Assembly (NCBI GenBank): GCA_019695345.1
Contig: JAIBAE010000018.1
Coordinates: 1-61,733, forward strand
From: Bacteroidota bacterium
GTDB taxonomy: Bacteria > Bacteroidota > Ignavibacteria > Kapaibacteriales > NICIL-2
Direction of reading: 5' to 3'
DNA length: 61,733 nt
Shown here in pieces: positions 53,066-61,733 of this stretch (its first letter is position 1; each line of letters opens with the position of its first letter). The notes below the pieces were generated by a model. It searched no databases and was not told where the DNA came from. It saw nothing but the letters and a program-made list of their open reading frames with translations. Made by a program: the position numbers and the translations under genes.

Positions 53066-56000
53066 TTATTGACCCATTCTAGGGTTGTCAATCATTCTTT
53101 TCATGGTGTCAAATAATGCCTGATAAAAAGATTCGTCTTTTGCATAGAGTTTATATAGTTCCAATTCTTTTTTTCTTTGCTGCCCCATAACATCATCTAA
53201 TATTTTTTTAAAAGCTAAATCGCGGTTTTGAAGGTCTTTGTTGTTTGCAACTTTGGTTTGAAAGTCTGGATGTGCTTGAATGTATTTGCTAATTGTAATG
53301 AATTTTACACGCTGGTCTTCGGGTGTTGCATCCCATCCCTGAAACCATCGTTCATTGAATGATTCTATAATTTCATCCAACGGGTCTTTCTCTTCATCGC
53401 TACCATGTGCCCCTCTTGGGTTTGCATTCTGTGGGTCAAGTTCAGATGCTGAATCATCTAAACTAATAGCGTAATTCAGTTTTGTTCTTTCAAGTCCATA
53501 GGTTGAAAGGTCAACAGATTCTAACAAATCGTCAATCAGTTCATCTTGCTTGGTTCTTACTATCAGTTTAGGAATCAAGAATTTGAGGAACCAAAATAGT
53601 TTTTCCCAAACCATAACTTCGTATGGCAATAAAGAAGCTATTTGCCCATAAATCTTTACAAACTGCTTAGCTTTAATTTTGAAGTCCGCTTTTTCTTCTT
53701 CAGCAAGTTCAAGTTCAGTATTAAAACGCTCAGCAGCAAAGTCAATTATTGTGCTAAGTCTCTCAGCTGTTATACCACTAAAGTATTTTATTGCAAAGTC
53801 TTCAACTTCTTCCCATTCATACACGCCTACTTCATCTAATGAACCTTTCAATTCATGCAGCACATTGATATCAGTAGCGCCGCTTAATGAGGTTGAAGTA
53901 TAATATGGATCAAATGATTCTTTTATGTCCTCAACTTCATTAAAAAAATCTAACACAAATAAATCTTCAGTTTTCTTACCCAATTTATCTGCGGCTCTGT
54001 TTAAACGACTAAGTGCTTGTACCGCCAATACACCTTCCAGTTTCTTGTCAACATACATAGTACACAATTTGGGTTGGTCAAATCCTGTTAAGTACTTGTT
54101 TGCAACAATCAATATTCGATAATAATCCATATCGAAATACCTAGCTATTTTGTCGCTAATGTAGTCTGGGTCATTGGGATTAGCCGTATCGTAGTGTTTG
54201 GGAAAATCATTAAGATCCATCTCGCCAACGTCGCTGCCGTTAATATTCTTTTTTCCTGAGAATGCAATTGCAATCTTAAACGGATTACCTCGCTCCTCCA
54301 GTAACTTTTTGATGGTATCATAATACCGAATAGCAGATTCAATATTTTGGGTTACAACCATTGCTTTAGCTTTGCCTTTAAGTTTTTTGGTATTGTACAC
54401 TTTAGTAATAAAATGCTCTACCATTATTTCTGCTTTGGTTCCAATGGTTTGTTTGTGCCGTTCTACATACGCACGGAGTTTCTTCTGTGCTTTTTTGGTA
54501 TCGAACAATGGATTATCCTGAATAGACTTTTCAATTTCGTAGTAGCTTTTGTACGTGGTGTAATTGGCTAACACATCTAAAATAAAGCCTTCTTCAATTG
54601 CTTGCTTCATGGAATACAAATGAAACGGGATATATGTTCCATCTGGTTGCTTGCATCCAAATTTTTCCAGCGTTGCATTTTTAGGTGTAGCCGTAAAAGC
54701 AAAGTACGAAGCATTACCTTTCATTTTACGGGCTTGCATTGCTTTGAGTATTTTATCTTGAGCATCTTCTTCATCTTCTTCATGTTGCTCTGTTCCCATT
54801 GCCTGATTCATTTTTCCTGCGGCAGTTCCACTTTGGGAGCTGTGTGCTTCATCTATTATTACAGCAAATCGTTTATCTCGTAAATCGGCAATACCATCAA
54901 CAATAAATGGAAATTTCTGGATGGTGGTAATAATGATTTTTTTACCCTGCTCCAAAGCATCTTTTAAATCCTTGGATGAAAAGGCAGGCGCAATAATATT
55001 TTTTACTTCCGAGAACTCTTTGATATTCTCACGGAGTTGTTTATCTAGTAATCGCCTGTCGGTAACTACAATTACAGAATCAAACAAAGGGTTTTGTATT
55101 CCTTTTGCCCCGGGTAATGTATCACGTACAGGGTATGTTTCTATCAACTGATATGCTGCCCATGTTATAGAGTTCGATTTCCCTGACCCCGCCGAGTGTT
55201 GTATAAGATATGTTTGCCCAACGCCATTAGTAGAAGCATGATTGAGTAGTTTACGTACTACTTCTAACTGATGATAGCGAGGGAAGTATAAGGTACGCTT
55301 GCTTAACGCATCGGTAGGTTTGCCATCTAACCGAACAAAGTGCTGTATTATGGTAGCCAAGCTTTCCCGTGTGAATATTTCTTCCCACAAGTACGATGTT
55401 TTATGTCCAAAGGGATTAACAGGGTTTCCTTTACCATTATTGTTGCCTTTGTTAAACGGCAAAAAGAAAGAATTTGTACCATCTAGTTTGGTACACATAT
55501 ATACTTCATCGGTATCGGCAGTAAAATGAACAATGCACCTGCCAAAATTCAATAATGGTTGGCGAATATCTCTATCGTTTTTGTATTGTTTTATTCCATG
55601 TACTTTTGCTGTTTGCCCAGTCCAGGCATTTTTAAGCTCTATGGTTGTAATTGGCAATCCATTTACAAAAACTACCATGTCTATTTCTTCGCGCGGGTTT
55701 TCGGTATTGTATCGTACCTGGCGTGTTACACTAAATTCGTTGCTCTCAAAATTATCTTTTACGGCTTGGCTACTGCTTGCCATAGGCACTTGGTATAATA
55801 GTGTAAAGTGGGTATCTTCAACTTCTAAACCTTTTCTTAGTACACGTAGCACACCATACTTTTTTATCATGCGGTCCAGACGCTCCAGAATTTTAAGTTT
55901 CCAATCGGCAGAGCGTTTAAGTTTATCAAGTTCTTCTTGTTGTGTGCTTTCTATAAAGTGCCAAAAACGAGTTTCGTCTAACGCGTATTGAGCGTTAAAA

Positions 56001-56164
56001 TCATTTGTATTACCGGTGTAAAACCCATTGCCACCACGATAAAGGTTTATGGGTTCTTGTATAGTAGCGGTTTTGTTGTTTGCTGTTCGTTCTTCTGTGC
56101 ATGTACCCGTGAGTTTTTTTTCAATGAACGACTCAAGGGCTTGCTCGTTGGTTTTGCTTTGCAT
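53066..56164 (-). CDS. hsdR: Type I restriction endonuclease subunit R
   Basis: 1,032 residues. The N-terminal nuclease domain has EIDMVVFVNGLPITTIELKN (Asp162 and Glu176-x-Lys178 of the PD-(D/E)xK site). The SF2 translocase follows: Walker A HSAGSGKS (~323-330), IDEAHSSQ (motif II), FTATPKNATLEKFG (motif III), GFDQPKLCTMYVD and LAVQALSRLNRAAD (motif VI). A helical C-terminal region interacts with the methylase core. With HsdM2S it moves DNA and cuts far from unmethylated sites. All motifs are intact, so the system should be active. It is the last gene of the operon, 10 nt after the RAYT gene rather than directly behind hsdS. Confidence 0.96.
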   Translation of the reverse strand: MQSKTNEQALESFIEKKLTGTCTEERTANNKTATIQEPINLYRGGNGFYTGNTNDFNAQYALDETRFWHFIESTQQEELDKLKRSADWKLKILERLDRMIKKYGVLRVLRKGLEVEDTHFTLLYQVPMASSSQAVKDNFESNEFSVTRQVRYNTENPREEIDMVVFVNGLPITTIELKNAWTGQTAKVHGIKQYKNDRDIRQPLLNFGRCIVHFTADTDEVYMCTKLDGTNSFFLPFNKGNNNGKGNPVNPFGHKTSYLWEEIFTRESLATIIQHFVRLDGKPTDALSKRTLYFPRYHQLEVVRKLLNHASTNGVGQTYLIQHSAGSGKSNSITWAAYQLIETYPVRDTLPGAKGIQNPLFDSVIVVTDRRLLDKQLRENIKEFSEVKNIIAPAFSSKDLKDALEQGKKIIITTIQKFPFIVDGIADLRDKRFAVIIDEAHSSQSGTAAGKMNQAMGTEQHEEDEEDAQDKILKAMQARKMKGNASYFAFTATPKNATLEKFGCKQPDGTYIPFHLYSMKQAIEEGFILDVLANYTTYKSYYEIEKSIQDNPLFDTKKAQKKLRAYVERHKQTIGTKAEIMVEHFITKVYNTKKLKGKAKAMVVTQNIESAIRYYDTIKKLLEERGNPFKIAIAFSGKKNINGSDVGEMDLNDFPKHYDTANPNDPDYISDKIARYFDMDYYRILIVANKYLTGFDQPKLCTMYVDKKLEGVLAVQALSRLNRAADKLGKKTEDLFVLDFFNEVEDIKESFDPYYTSTSLSGATDINVLHELKGSLDEVGVYEWEEVEDFAIKYFSGITAERLSTIIDFAAERFNTELELAEEEKADFKIKAKQFVKIYGQIASLLPYEVMVWEKLFWFLKFLIPKLIVRTKQDELIDDLLESVDLSTYGLERTKLNYAISLDDSASELDPQNANPRGAHGSDEEKDPLDEIIESFNERWFQGWDATPEDQRVKFITISKYIQAHPDFQTKVANNKDLQNRDLAFKKILDDVMGQQRKKELELYKLYAKDESFYQALFDTMKRMIDNPRMGQ

Positions 56165-56174
56165 ATCTCTTTTC

Positions 56175-56747
56175 TTAGTCTTGGTTGAATGTATCGTTGT
56201 GCCAATGTATAGGGTTATTTACAATGTACTGTTTTATTGTGTTGTATGCTTTGTTGTTACGAATAACATGATCGTGAAAGCGAGGTTGCCACTTGTAATG
56301 TATATTTTTTGCACGTGCATGAATTGTAACCATACGTTTGTATTGATTAATAATAACACCCAATGTTTGTGGTTTCCAATGTTGTGTTGCCGCCGATGTT
56401 TGTAATCTTGGCAACCCTTGGTGTTGAGATTGTTCATCCGTAGAGACGTCCAATTTGGGCGTCTCTACACTAGGTTTATCAATTACAATAATACCATGTA
56501 TATGATTAGGCATAACCACAAATGCATCTACTGTTACAAACGGAAAATGAACAGGTATTTCCATCCAAAATTTTTGGGCTATAGCACCAATTTCCGATAC
56601 ATACATTATGCCATTGGCTATGTTGCCCAAAAAATGTTCCCTGTTAGCGGTACAAATGGTTACAAAGTATGGGGCATTGCTTCCGTAATCCCAATGTGCC
56701 AAGCGTGTAGAAGAAATGCGATATTTGTTTTTAAACTTTTCTTCCAC
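56175..56747 (-). CDS. REP-associated tyrosine transposase (RAYT, Y1 HUH family)
   Basis: 190 residues from a GTG start 2 nt after the hsdS stop. The Y1/IS200-like HUH core has FVTICTANREHFLG, the metal-binding MPNHIHGI (His82, His84) and a catalytic Tyr in QYIVNNPIHW (~174). This matches RAYTs: single-copy, non-self-mobile transposases linked to REP palindromes. A disordered linker (~92-130) contains a palindromic REP-like DNA segment (56440-56468). There are no flanking terminal repeats of an IS200/IS605 element. Its tight fit between hsdS and hsdR suggests a resident operon member rather than a passing insertion. It is the candidate mobiliser of the window's repeat families (inference). 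Confidence 0.88.
   Translation of the reverse strand: MEEKFKNKYRISSTRLAHWDYGSNAPYFVTICTANREHFLGNIANGIMYVSEIGAIAQKFWMEIPVHFPFVTVDAFVVMPNHIHGIIVIDKPSVETPKLDVSTDEQSQHQGLPRLQTSAATQHWKPQTLGVIINQYKRMVTIHARAKNIHYKWQPRFHDHVIRNNKAYNTIKQYIVNNPIHWHNDTFNQD
56440..56468. repeat. REP-like palindrome inside the RAYT gene
   Basis: GTAGAGACG (56440-56448) pairs perfectly with CGTCTCTAC (56460-56468), with CC/GG pairing further inside. In frame it codes VETPKLDVST in the linker. Palindromes beginning GTAGAGACG are widespread short repeats in Bacteroidota and cyanobacteria (recalled, not searched). Confidence 0.75.
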
Positions 56748-56749
56748 TT

Positions 56750-58036
56750 CTACCTCACTTTTATTTTACCTGTTACCGCACTATCTATCAGGGTTGATTT
56801 TAGTTCTTTTAATTTCTCTATTTGTGTAAGTTGGAATTTAATTACCTTTTGCGTCTTTTCTTCAATCTCGCTGCTATAGTCAACTATGGAGTTTTGTTCT
56901 TCAATAGGAGGAACAATTGACTTTACATCATAAAAATTTTGATTTGAAAGATTCTGAAGACCTATCGTCATTCCATTTGATGCACCTGCATAAATACATT
57001 TGTAAGGTTCAGTATGGTAGAGCAACTCATAGTATTTAGTATTTACTAATCTACTTGGTTCAAATACCCCATAATGGAACGTTACAATTCCTCTATATGG
57101 CGATCTAAAAAATACTCCCAAATGTCCCTTAAATCTGTTGACAATTAAATCATTTGGCAAGCATATTTTAAAATTGTTTCTATGTGACGGACTTAATGAT
57201 CTTTCTTTCATTTCTTCTGAAGGAATAACCCCATCAATTTGAGAAAGTGATAGTGGTAATTCATTTAGGTTTGTTACTTTTCTATTGTTTTCTCTAAATA
57301 ATCTTCTATTAAATAAGACTCCCCAATGCTCGGGTATTTCCCCAATCCATTCAACACCGCTGTCCTTGACTTTGGTAGGCTCAGTCCAAGCATTTTGGTT
57401 GGCGTTCCATACTTTTTTACCCGTCACTACATCTTGAATAAGTATTTGCTTGCGTTCTTTTAGCAAGGTTATCATTCTTTCTTTTTGGGCAATGGCACGG
57501 TCTATTTTTTCTGTCTTGTCGTCTAAAAAATTGGCAATTGCAGTTTGTTCTTCAGTTGATGGTACACCGATTTTGATGTTTTTCATTTCATCGTAACGTG
57601 TAGTCCATAAGTCTGCTACGATTCCATGACCAATTCGATAGTTTTCCTCAACAAAAGCATTGCTTTTGAGAAGATAATTACAAAATGATGGATGGATAGA
57701 AATTGGTTTCATTACGATATTGATTAATGAAACAGAACCGTCTTCATTTGCAATTCCACTAGAACCTTTTCTATCCGAACGACTGTTTATAACAAAGTCT
57801 CCTTTTCTAACAAGTTTCCTGTTGTCGCCATCATTTGTTTTTGCTGCCGAGTCAAGTTGGGGTAGTATGCCATGTTTGGTAACTGAAAGTGGGACAAAAT
57901 CTTTGTCGGAAACTTTTGTCTTTCGTTCTTCAAAATGTGAACCCAATCTTGTCAAATTCCAATGTTCCGGAATATCCCCCAGCCATTCAGCACCCGAATC
58001 TTTGTAGGCGGGGTATTTTTGAAAAGTTGTTTTCAT
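56750..58036 (-). CDS. hsdS: Type I restriction-modification specificity subunit S
   Basis: 428 residues with two target-recognition domains and two conserved helical spacers. TRD1 starts YKDSGAEWLGDIPEHWNLTR and TRD2 KDSGVEWIGEIPEHWGVLFN, each the typical lead of a half-subunit. The spacers are AIANFLDDKTEKIDRAIAQK to LIQDVVTGK and a C-terminal KLKELKSTLIDSAVTGK. HsdS sets the split DNA target for both methylation and cleavage. The ATG directly follows the yhcG TAA. The TRDs are the variable part; the bipartite recognition sequence cannot be read from the protein. Confidence 0.95.
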   Translation of the reverse strand: MKTTFQKYPAYKDSGAEWLGDIPEHWNLTRLGSHFEERKTKVSDKDFVPLSVTKHGILPQLDSAAKTNDGDNRKLVRKGDFVINSRSDRKGSSGIANEDGSVSLINIVMKPISIHPSFCNYLLKSNAFVEENYRIGHGIVADLWTTRYDEMKNIKIGVPSTEEQTAIANFLDDKTEKIDRAIAQKERMITLLKERKQILIQDVVTGKKVWNANQNAWTEPTKVKDSGVEWIGEIPEHWGVLFNRRLFRENNRKVTNLNELPLSLSQIDGVIPSEEMKERSLSPSHRNNFKICLPNDLIVNRFKGHLGVFFRSPYRGIVTFHYGVFEPSRLVNTKYYELLYHTEPYKCIYAGASNGMTIGLQNLSNQNFYDVKSIVPPIEEQNSIVDYSSEIEEKTQKVIKFQLTQIEKLKELKSTLIDSAVTGKIKVR

Positions 58037-59077
58037 TTAATCCTCGTTCTCGTGTTGTTGCATTTGTTTCCTAAGGGCAAGTTCATTGTGTAATTTTTGT
58101 TGTAAGATTTTTTTATCGGGGAGTTCGGTAAGGTATTCGGCTACTTTAATCCCTGCTTGTTCCAGTTGCAACAGTTCAATTTGTTCGTGCCCTCCTTCGG
58201 CACACAGTATCAGCCCCAGTGGTGTTTCTTCGCCTTGTTGTTTTTCGTTTTTGTCTAACCAACGCAAGTACAATTCCATTTGCCCTTTGTAGGCGGCTTT
58301 AAACTTGCCTAACTTTAATTCAATAGCAATTAACCGTTGTAGTGTACGGTGGTAAAACAGTAAATCAAGGTAAAAATCTTCTCCATCAATAATCATTCTT
58401 TTTTGGCGCTCTACAAAGGCAAATCCAATTCCTAACTCCATTATAAATTGCTCTAATGATATAAGCAAGCTGTCTTCTAAACTTTTTTCGCTGTACATGC
58501 CCTTTAGTCCGGTAAAATCCAAAAAGTAGGGGCTTTTAAAAATTACATCGGGCGAGAATGTTTCACCTGCACGCATACCGGCTAATTCTTTTTTTATGTG
58601 TTTATCGGGTTTTCCGCTAATAAGCGAACGTTCGTACAACATACTATCAATGCTGTTTCTTAATGTATCTCTGCCCCAGTGTTGGTTAATAGCCAAGGTT
58701 ACATAGAACTCTCTTTGTAGTTCATCTTTTACTGAAATCAACTCAATAAAGTGCGACCAACTTAATTGTGTCGCAGCCCGCGACACAATTTCGGAATCGG
58801 GAAAGAGCAGAGCAAACTGCATCATCCTGCGTATATTTCTTTCCTGAAAACCACGTTTGCCAAATTGTTCTTGTAGTTGCGTAGCAAGTTGAGATACAAT
58901 TTGTTTACCATAGGTAGCACGCGCGCCTTTAGGTAATTCTTTATTAATACGGCTACCAATTTGCCAGTACAATAATGTTAGAGTTTTGTTTGCCGATTGA
59001 GCAACGTGTACCCGCGCCTGCTGTACAAGGTTATAAATATCTTGGTATAAGGTGGAATGTGATTCTTGAGCTTTCAT
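58037..59077 (-). CDS. YhcG/DUF1016-type PDDEXK nuclease
   Basis: 346 residues. The N-terminal DUF1016 helical domain (LLYWQIGSRINKEL, YGKQIVSQLATQL, RNIRRMMQFALLFP, LSWSHFIELI) binds partners or DNA. The C-terminal nuclease domain has FYLDLLFYHR (Asp238) and LIAIELKLGKFKAAYKGQME (Glu253-x-Lys255), a full PD-(D/E)xK set. YhcG-like genes are often found inside type I RM operons, where they may act as additional or alternative nucleases; mechanism is not settled. It is 4 nt after hsdM and abuts hsdS, so it is translated with them. Confidence 0.92.
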   Translation of the reverse strand: MKAQESHSTLYQDIYNLVQQARVHVAQSANKTLTLLYWQIGSRINKELPKGARATYGKQIVSQLATQLQEQFGKRGFQERNIRRMMQFALLFPDSEIVSRAATQLSWSHFIELISVKDELQREFYVTLAINQHWGRDTLRNSIDSMLYERSLISGKPDKHIKKELAGMRAGETFSPDVIFKSPYFLDFTGLKGMYSEKSLEDSLLISLEQFIMELGIGFAFVERQKRMIIDGEDFYLDLLFYHRTLQRLIAIELKLGKFKAAYKGQMELYLRWLDKNEKQQGEETPLGLILCAEGGHEQIELLQLEQAGIKVAEYLTELPDKKILQQKLHNELALRKQMQQHENED

Positions 59078-59081
59078 GAAA

Positions 59082-61427
59082 TTATAGATGTAATATCTCC
59101 ATAATTAACCCTTCGCTTTCTTTATCCAATGCTACTATCTCGGCAGTTACTTCTTCTATGCTTCGTAAGGGTTTGTGTTGATAGAAATATTTATTGAAAC
59201 TGATTTCGTAGCCAATTTTTGTTTTATCCACATCAATCCATGCTTCGGGTACGTGCGGTTTTACTTCTTGTAAAAAGTATTGGTGTATGCTTTTGTTCAA
59301 CGGTACATTTTCAGTATCTCGTATATCGCTTTGGCTTTCGTAAATACAATATTCGTCTTTTTTGCCTGTAGGGTAGTAGCCAAAGTCGGGAAGTTGTTCT
59401 TGGGTACAACGTAAAAGCCTAAGTAGATTGTCTAATTTTTCACCACTAATCTTTTCGGTTTTCTTAATCACCTTTTCGGCAGTTTCATCGTACCAACTTA
59501 CTTCGTTTAGAATGACGTTCAGTTGCGAAGCCGAAGGTTTGATTTTGTGTTTCTTAACAGCTTGTTCCACTTTTAGGCGAAACAGGTTACCATCGCTATA
59601 TATATCTTCACCAATTTCCAACATCAACATTTTAGCTATACCCAACAGTACGTTATACTTTTCCCAATGGGCGGGGCTACACAATTCTTTACGATGTTTA
59701 GCTGTTAAATCCAATCCGCTTTTATCGCACCATTCCAGTATATCTTTTTCCAGAGTTCCTAACCCCGTGTACACTCTATCGCCAAAGGTTTCGTACGCCC
59801 ATTTCATGGGTTCTTTGAGTGATTTATCGAAACGGAGTTCGGCTATACGTTCTTCGGTAAACTGTGCTTTCAGGCGGGCAGGGCGGTCGATTGTTACTTT
59901 GTAATAACCAAAATCTTTGTTGTTAAAAACCTTAGCAGCTAATCCATCTTCAGCTTGGCGTTCCACATCGTTAAAATTCATATATGCATCCTGAATTTCC
60001 TTAACGTGTTCCGGTCGTAGCTCACAGTTTTTCTCACCCAGATTTTTACGGAGTTTGGCAAAACGTTGCGAAGCATCAATTAACATCACTTTACCTTTTC
60101 GTTTTGCTTCTTTGTGGTTGTTCAAAAACCAGATGTATGTAGTAATACCTGTATTATAAAACAAGTTGTTAGGCAGTTGTACAATACAATCAAGCCAATC
60201 GTTTTCTATAATGTATCTGCGGATATTACTTTCGCCACCGCCTGCATCGCCCGTAAACAAACTTGAACCATTATGAACAGAGGCAATTCTGGAACCATAA
60301 GGACTTTGGTCTAATGGCTTCATTTTGGATACCATTTCCATCAGAAAAAGCAACTGCCCATCGGATGAACGTGGCGTAGCATCTACTACTTCCGGATTGC
60401 CCCAATAGTCTGTTAGGGTTACTACAAAACGTGAGTCGATAATATCTTTTCCGTCTTTAATATGCTTTAGGTCGGTTGCCCACGATTTTCCATACGGAGG
60501 ATTAGAAAGCATGAAGTCGAAGGTGTTGCCTGAAAATTCATTGGTGGAAAGGGTAGAACCCACCCGAATATTTTCGGGGTTATTCCCTTTAATCATCATG
60601 TCGGATTTACAAATTGCATAGGTTTCATCGTTGATTTCCTTGCCAAACAAAAACACATCACTTTTGGCTTTAATAGATCCTTCTTCATCTTTAATAAAAT
60701 TTTGAGATTCGGTTAACATTCCGCCCGAACCACAAGCAGGGTCGTAAATGGTTATTACGGGTGGCAAATTATCCTTAATGGGTTCAAAAACAATATGAGT
60801 CATTAAGTCAATTACTTCACGTGGCGTAAAGTGCTCTCCGGCTTCTTCGTTGTTCTCTTCATTAAACTTTCTAATCAGTTCTTCAAATACGTAGCCCATT
60901 CCTAGATTAGAAAGAGGAGGTAGTTTTCTGCCGTCCGAATCTTCCTTTTCAAAAGGAGTGAGGTTGATATATGGCGAAGTAAATTTTTCCAGAACATCCA
61001 ACAACACATCTTTTGATGCCATGTGGCGGATTTGAGTTTTGAGTTTAAACTTCTCAATTATTTCTTTCACATTTGGGCTAAAGCCATTCAGATAATCTTC
61101 AAAGTTGGCTTGTAATATTTGTTGGCTGTTGGTAGCTGTGTCATAGAGTCGTTGCAAAGTCCATTGGCTTGTATTATAAAACACGTAGCCACTTGCGGAG
61201 CGCAAACCTGTTTCATCCCATTCGGTAAAACCTGCTTCATCCCTTTGGAAAGCGAGTTCTTCCATCACTGCTTCTTTGGTTGGTTCAAGTAATGCATCTA
61301 ATCTTCGTAATACTACCATTGGCAGAATTACATCTCTGTATTTACCTCTAACGTAAACATCTCGCAGACAGTCGTCGGCTATTGACCAGATAAAACTAAT
61401 TAGTCTATTATGTACAGCTTGATTCAT
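59082..61427 (-). CDS. hsdM: Type I restriction-modification methyltransferase subunit M
   Basis: 781 residues. An N-terminal HsdM helical domain (~5-160, IWSIADDCLRDVYVRGKYRD) precedes the N6-adenine methylase domain. The SAM-binding motif DPACGSGGM is at 229-237 and the catalytic NPPY at 309-312, with EHFTPREVIDLM just before. Beyond ~540 a ~240-residue C-terminal extension is absent from the shorter E. coli-type HsdM and contains LRLLRCTQEQLPDFGYYPTG and a helical end. Such long HsdM forms occur in Bacteroidota. It is the first gene of the operon. The enzyme protects host DNA by methylation and forms the core on which HsdR assembles. Confidence 0.96.
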   Translation of the reverse strand: MNQAVHNRLISFIWSIADDCLRDVYVRGKYRDVILPMVVLRRLDALLEPTKEAVMEELAFQRDEAGFTEWDETGLRSASGYVFYNTSQWTLQRLYDTATNSQQILQANFEDYLNGFSPNVKEIIEKFKLKTQIRHMASKDVLLDVLEKFTSPYINLTPFEKEDSDGRKLPPLSNLGMGYVFEELIRKFNEENNEEAGEHFTPREVIDLMTHIVFEPIKDNLPPVITIYDPACGSGGMLTESQNFIKDEEGSIKAKSDVFLFGKEINDETYAICKSDMMIKGNNPENIRVGSTLSTNEFSGNTFDFMLSNPPYGKSWATDLKHIKDGKDIIDSRFVVTLTDYWGNPEVVDATPRSSDGQLLFLMEMVSKMKPLDQSPYGSRIASVHNGSSLFTGDAGGGESNIRRYIIENDWLDCIVQLPNNLFYNTGITTYIWFLNNHKEAKRKGKVMLIDASQRFAKLRKNLGEKNCELRPEHVKEIQDAYMNFNDVERQAEDGLAAKVFNNKDFGYYKVTIDRPARLKAQFTEERIAELRFDKSLKEPMKWAYETFGDRVYTGLGTLEKDILEWCDKSGLDLTAKHRKELCSPAHWEKYNVLLGIAKMLMLEIGEDIYSDGNLFRLKVEQAVKKHKIKPSASQLNVILNEVSWYDETAEKVIKKTEKISGEKLDNLLRLLRCTQEQLPDFGYYPTGKKDEYCIYESQSDIRDTENVPLNKSIHQYFLQEVKPHVPEAWIDVDKTKIGYEISFNKYFYQHKPLRSIEEVTAEIVALDKESEGLIMEILHL

Positions 61428-61733
61428 TCATTTCTTTCATTACAAGTTTCATCAATCCAACCCAAATAGTATACTATTTTCAAACTATTCGTTTTCTCCC
61501 TGCAAACATAACAACACATCCTAAACGAACAACGGTGTTTGTTGATGAAGGAACTTTCCCGCAGTGTAACGTGGGCGTATGATATACGACCCTATGTAAA
61601 CGTGGCTTGGTGCGGTCTATTAGGTTGCGTTAAAAAAGAAATTACCTTTGAAATCAAAATAGACACACAGCAACCGCCTGTCCTGCATTCCCTAAGGTGC
61701 GGTAAAGGTTCACAACACCTAACGCCTGATTCA
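61428..61733. promoter_or_regulatory. Promoter region of the hsd operon and degenerate repeat
   Basis: The first ~100 nt are AT-rich and should carry the hsdM promoter. At 61557-61620 TTTCCCGCAGTGTAACG and TTGGTGCGGTCT recall the interior and end of repeat B8. At the window edge CACCTAACGCCTGATTCA resembles the start of a B-type box. No coding frame is recognised. Confidence 0.4.

Noticed and set aside
56175..56747. Complete IS200/IS605 insertion sequence
   Set aside because: No tnpB, no subterminal hairpins flanking the gene and tight operon spacing on both sides; RAYT fits better.

Overview
The window reads as chromosomal DNA of a free-living, flagellated Gram-negative bacterium of the Bacteroidota/Chlorobiota (FCB) group, most likely on the Ignavibacteria/Kapabacteria side. 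This is inferred from the mix of a flagellar basal-body operon, about nine large secreted proteins with a C-terminal type IX secretion (T9SS) sorting domain, weak Shine-Dalgarno sites and moderate-to-low GC. No rRNA, tRNA, CRISPR array, prophage or T9SS machinery gene was seen.

Layout. 1-5.5 kb: the start of an SBBP beta-propeller protein (cut by the window edge), a small FmdB-type zinc-ribbon gene, a repeat-rich gap, and an Ig-repeat surface protein followed by a strong terminator. 6.2-12.8 kb: a minus-strand flagellar operon, flgB-flgC-(75-aa protein)-fliE-fliF-fliG-fliH-fliI, with two sigma-54-like promoters, upstream of flgB and of fliF. 13.3-19.8 kb: T9SS cargo (DUF1566-like protein, two paralogous purple-acid-phosphatase-like enzymes, a YHYH protein). 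19.8-21.3 kb: an ECF sigma / membrane protein / Spy-like module whose sigma gene is frameshifted by an 8-bp tandem duplication. 21.5-25.4 kb: a rhomboid protease and a plus-strand trio (degenerate 3-hydroxyacyl-CoA dehydrogenase, HAD-like protein, histidine kinase). 25.6-28.2 kb: an AT-rich three-gene cassette of unknown function, including a Cys-rich protein with a phospholipase-A2-like CCxxHD motif. 28.8-33.8 kb: TPR-LuxR regulator, OmpA-like protein, T9SS cargo. 33.8-43.0 kb: one 3,077-codon gene for a giant repetitive adhesin/fibre with an S74 chaperone domain and a T9SS tail. 43.6-51.5 kb: CotH, lipoprotein, VTC, DUF4956 and DUF2490 operon preceded by an arylsulfotransferase-like T9SS protein. 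51.8-52.9 kb: acyltransferase. 53.1-61.4 kb: a type I restriction-modification operon hsdM-yhcG-hsdS-RAYT-hsdR, with a REP-associated tyrosine transposase inserted inside the operon.

The most unusual signal is between the genes. Two families of GC-rich inverted-repeat elements fill many gaps. One family has TTGCTATCGC-type ends and lies 3-6 nt after the stop codon of seven unrelated genes, and 9 and 17 nt after two more, always in the same orientation relative to the gene. In two cases an almost identical 67-bp copy contributes the TAG stop itself. The only recognisable candidate mobilising enzyme in the window is the RAYT in the hsd operon, which also carries a REP-like palindrome within its own reading frame.
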